From: Pelobacter sp. UBA5610
Lineage (GTDB): Bacteria; Desulfobacterota; Desulfuromonadia; Desulfuromonadales; Syntrophotaleaceae
NCBI GenBank assembly: GCA_002424645.1
Contig: DIKU01000142.1
Location: forward strand, 1,619-9,622
Length of the DNA stretch: 8,004 bases
Direction: 5' to 3'
Translations under genes and position numbers: made by a program
Notes under the pieces: model-generated
What the model was told of the DNA's origin: nothing
What the model saw: the letters and a program-made list of their open reading frames with translations, nothing else
Database searches by the model: none
Shown: in pieces, positions 6,341 to 8,004 of the stretch
Layout: each line of letters begins with the position of its first letter
Position numbering within the stretch: position 1 is the stretch's first letter

Positions 6341-7333
6341 TTGAAAAACCATGAATTAATGGCCATTGCTATGATTTGTCTTGGTGCCATGATCATGCTA
6401 GTCGGCATCATCAATTATCGGTCTAATATCCGCAGTTCCTACCACCTGTTCTACAAGTCCAGCAGGAATGTTCACAAGCTTTGCATGGTTTACATGTTGC
6501 TGATGGGTTTTTTTCTGGTTGGATATCTGCTTATTATTTATACGATTATTTGCGATGTCCCCCTTTGCGGGGCGATTTTCGTCGGAGTTATTTTCTTGTT
6601 CGGAGCGGTTTTCGTTTATTTGGGGACCAAGCTGCAAGCTATCATGTTTTATTCCATCAACCTGAATAACGACGAAATTGTGCGAAAAAACCGGCAGTTG
6701 GATCAGACGGAAAGTGCCACCATCTACGCCTTGGCGTATCAGGCTGAAATGCGAGACACCGGTACCGGCAAACACCTGGAGAGAACTTCAGAATACCTGC
6801 GGATTCTGGCGGAGCAGATGGCCGTGTCGAGTTGCTATAGGAATTATTTAACTCCGGAGTACATAGCGGACCTGCTGAAATCCGCACCCCTGCACGATAT
6901 CGGCAAGGTAGGGGTGCCGGATGCCATTCTGAAAAAAGAAGGGAAGCTGTCCGAGGCAGAGTTTGAATTGATCAAGGATCATTGTGCGATGGGTGAAGCC
7001 ACCCTCGCCAAAGCAGAGGGCCGACTCGATTTTCGGTCCTTTCTGGTCATGGCGGTCACCATCGCCAGATCCCACCATGAAAAGTGGAACGGACGCGGCT
7101 ATCCCGATGGCCTGCGCGGTACGCAGATCCCCCTCTCCGCCCGTATGATGGCCATCGTTGATGTGTATGATGCTTTGCGCAGCGAGCGGTGCTATAAAAA
7201 AGCCTACTCGCACGACACGGCGATGGAGGTTATTGCCGCCGAGCGCGGGGAGCATTTTGATCCGGCTATCGTGGATGCCTTTTTGGACGTAAATCAAAAG
7301 ATTTATCAGGTTTCACGGCGGTTGGTGGATTGA
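6341..7333 (+). CDS. Membrane-anchored HD-GYP protein, probable cyclic-di-GMP phosphodiesterase (330 aa)
   Basis: HD-GYP enzymes hydrolyse the second messenger cyclic-di-GMP, which governs motility versus attachment. The start is TTG at 6341, six bases after GGAG; the next in-frame ATG is 6359 and has no such site. Three membrane helices are predicted at about 5-25, 47-70 and 77-104. The Arg/Lys-rich loop between the first two should be cytoplasmic, which puts the catalytic domain inside the cell. A helical linker (about 108-125) leads to the HD-GYP domain (about 126-325): TGKH (H145), LHDIGK (H185, D186), KDHCAMG (H214), SHHEKWNGRGYPDG (H245, H246, GYP 253-255) and VDVYDAL (D274). All signature residues are present, so it should be active. 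No named sensor domain precedes it, but C71 and C76 lie in the short loop that should face the periplasm. The AlkD-like gene begins 24 bases after its stop. Confidence 0.93.
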   Translation: MKNHELMAIAMICLGAMIMLVGIINYRSNIRSSYHLFYKSSRNVHKLCMVYMLLMGFFLVGYLLIIYTIICDVPLCGAIFVGVIFLFGAVFVYLGTKLQAIMFYSINLNNDEIVRKNRQLDQTESATIYALAYQAEMRDTGTGKHLERTSEYLRILAEQMAVSSCYRNYLTPEYIADLLKSAPLHDIGKVGVPDAILKKEGKLSEAEFELIKDHCAMGEATLAKAEGRLDFRSFLVMAVTIARSHHEKWNGRGYPDGLRGTQIPLSARMMAIVDVYDALRSERCYKKAYSHDTAMEVIAAERGEHFDPAIVDAFLDVNQKIYQVSRRLVD

Positions 7334-7347
7334 TGGTTTGTCACTTT

Positions 7348-7352
7348 AGGGG
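7348..7352 (+). promoter_or_regulatory. Ribosome binding site of the AlkD-like gene
   Basis: AGGGG lies five bases before the ATG at 7358, inside the 24-base gap after the HD-GYP stop. It sets the start and supports co-transcription with the upstream gene. Confidence 0.65.
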
Positions 7353-7357
7353 TAAAT

Positions 7358-8004
7358 ATGGGTGGGGTTGCATTGTCGACATATCAAGAGATTATCGAAT
7401 ATCTGTTGCAGCTGGCCGATCCGCAGACAGCCGAAAAGTCCCGGAGGTTTTTCAAGACGGCAAGAGGGCAATACGGGTACGGAGATGTATTCCTGGGGAT
7501 CAAGGTGCCGATCGTGCGCCAGGCGGTAAAGAAATACAGAAATGCCCCGATACCTGTGGCAAAAGAGCTGTTGCAATCCGGGTATCACGAGGTTCGGTTG
7601 TTTTCCCTGCTGCTGCTGGTTGAGCGTTTTTGCAAAGCGAGCGAAAGTGAGCGGGAGGAGATCTATCGTACCTATCTGGCCTATACCCGGCATATCAATA
7701 ACTGGGATCTGGTGGACAGTTCCGCCTATCACATTGTCGGCGCCTATCTGGAGAATCGCGATACTTCGGTGTTGGATGATCTGGCCAGATCCGATTCGCT
7801 CTGGGAGCGGCGCATAGCCATCATCGCGACGTTTCATTTCATCAGGAAAAGCCGGTTTGGCGCGACGTTGCGAATTGCGGAACAACTGCTCGGAGATCGG
7901 GAAGACCTGATCCACAAGGCCGTGGGCTGGATGCTGCGAGAGGTCGGGAAGCGCGATCTGAATGCGGAAGTAAGCTTTTTGAAGACGCATTACCGGAGCA
8001 TGCC
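7358..8004 (+). CDS. DNA alkylation repair protein, AlkD-like glycosylase, 3'-truncated
   Basis: AlkD-family enzymes are HEAT-repeat DNA glycosylases that remove bulky or positively charged N-alkylated bases such as 3-methyladenine and 7-methylguanine. The frame from ATG 7358 stays open to the window end, giving 215 residues plus two bases; family members are usually about 220-240 aa, so only a short C-terminal piece is missing. Recognisable segments are GYGDVFLGIKVPIVRQ (40-55), NNWDLVD (114-120), LWERRIAIIATF (148-159) and LIHKAVGWMLREVGK (184-198). W116 and D120 have the WxxxD spacing of the catalytic Trp and Asp of Bacillus cereus AlkD, and the Arg pair 151-152 is near where its catalytic Arg is expected. 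The protein appears cytoplasmic, with no signal peptide. It probably shares an mRNA with the HD-GYP gene, though no functional link is obvious. Confidence 0.9.
   Translation, partial: MGGVALSTYQEIIEYLLQLADPQTAEKSRRFFKTARGQYGYGDVFLGIKVPIVRQAVKKYRNAPIPVAKELLQSGYHEVRLFSLLLLVERFCKASESEREEIYRTYLAYTRHINNWDLVDSSAYHIVGAYLENRDTSVLDDLARSDSLWERRIAIIATFHFIRKSRFGATLRIAEQLLGDREDLIHKAVGWMLREVGKRDLNAEVSFLKTHYRSM

Noticed and set aside
6232..6354. 40-codon open frame in front of and overlapping the HD-GYP start
   Set aside because: No ribosome binding site before the ATG at 6232, no recognised family, and the GGAG at 6331 better serves the TTG of the HD-GYP gene.

Overview
The window looks like chromosomal DNA of a Gram-negative, motile, sensory-rich bacterium of moderate G+C. 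Chemoreceptors carrying CZB (zinc-binding) sensor domains, a canonical sigma-54 promoter and a membrane-bound HD-GYP protein point to the Desulfuromonadota (Geobacter/Pelobacter/Desulfuromonas-like deltaproteobacteria). That placement is inferred from gene content, not from a marker gene. All recognised genes lie on the + strand.

Layout. (1) Positions 1-895 hold the 3' part of an HtrA/DegP-type serine protease with a PDZ domain. It is broken by two single-base deletions. The His, Asp and Ser triad codons and the PDZ domain are all still present, in three different frames. (2) Positions 896-1277 have hairpins just after the protease stop, then an A+T-rich promoter-like tract and a leader. (3) Positions 1278-3455 encode a 725-aa methyl-accepting chemotaxis protein (MCP-A) with two tandem CZB domains between its two membrane segments. 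(4) Positions 3456-4231 are a long A+T-rich spacer. It holds a weak terminator, three adjacent hairpins, two possible small ORFs and, at its end, an exact sigma-54 -24/-12 promoter. (5) Positions 4232-6085 encode a 617-aa paralogue (MCP-B) with only one CZB domain, followed by a strong rho-independent terminator. (6) Positions 6341-7333 encode a three-pass membrane HD-GYP protein with a TTG start, a probable cyclic-di-GMP phosphodiesterase. (7) From 7358 to the window end, 24 bases after the HD-GYP stop, lies a DNA alkylation repair protein of the AlkD type, cut off by the window edge.

How the genes fit together. The two receptors are collinear from the second membrane segment to the last residue; their 108-residue length difference lies entirely in the sensor region. 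They would present one-CZB and two-CZB versions of the same sensor to the same CheA/CheW machinery, and only MCP-B has a visible sigma-54 promoter. Both end in an aromatic-x-x-aromatic pentapeptide resembling the CheR/CheB tether of high-abundance receptors. The HD-GYP gene next door suggests that methyl-accepting and cyclic-di-GMP signalling are encoded side by side, although the terminator at 6108-6141 makes it a separate transcription unit, probably shared with the AlkD-like gene.

The most noteworthy points are the CZB tandem in a predicted periplasmic position, the domain-number difference between neighbouring paralogues, the structured spacer with a possible 24-aa hydrophobic peptide, and the twice-frameshifted protease. 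No mobile element, CRISPR array, tRNA or rRNA was seen.
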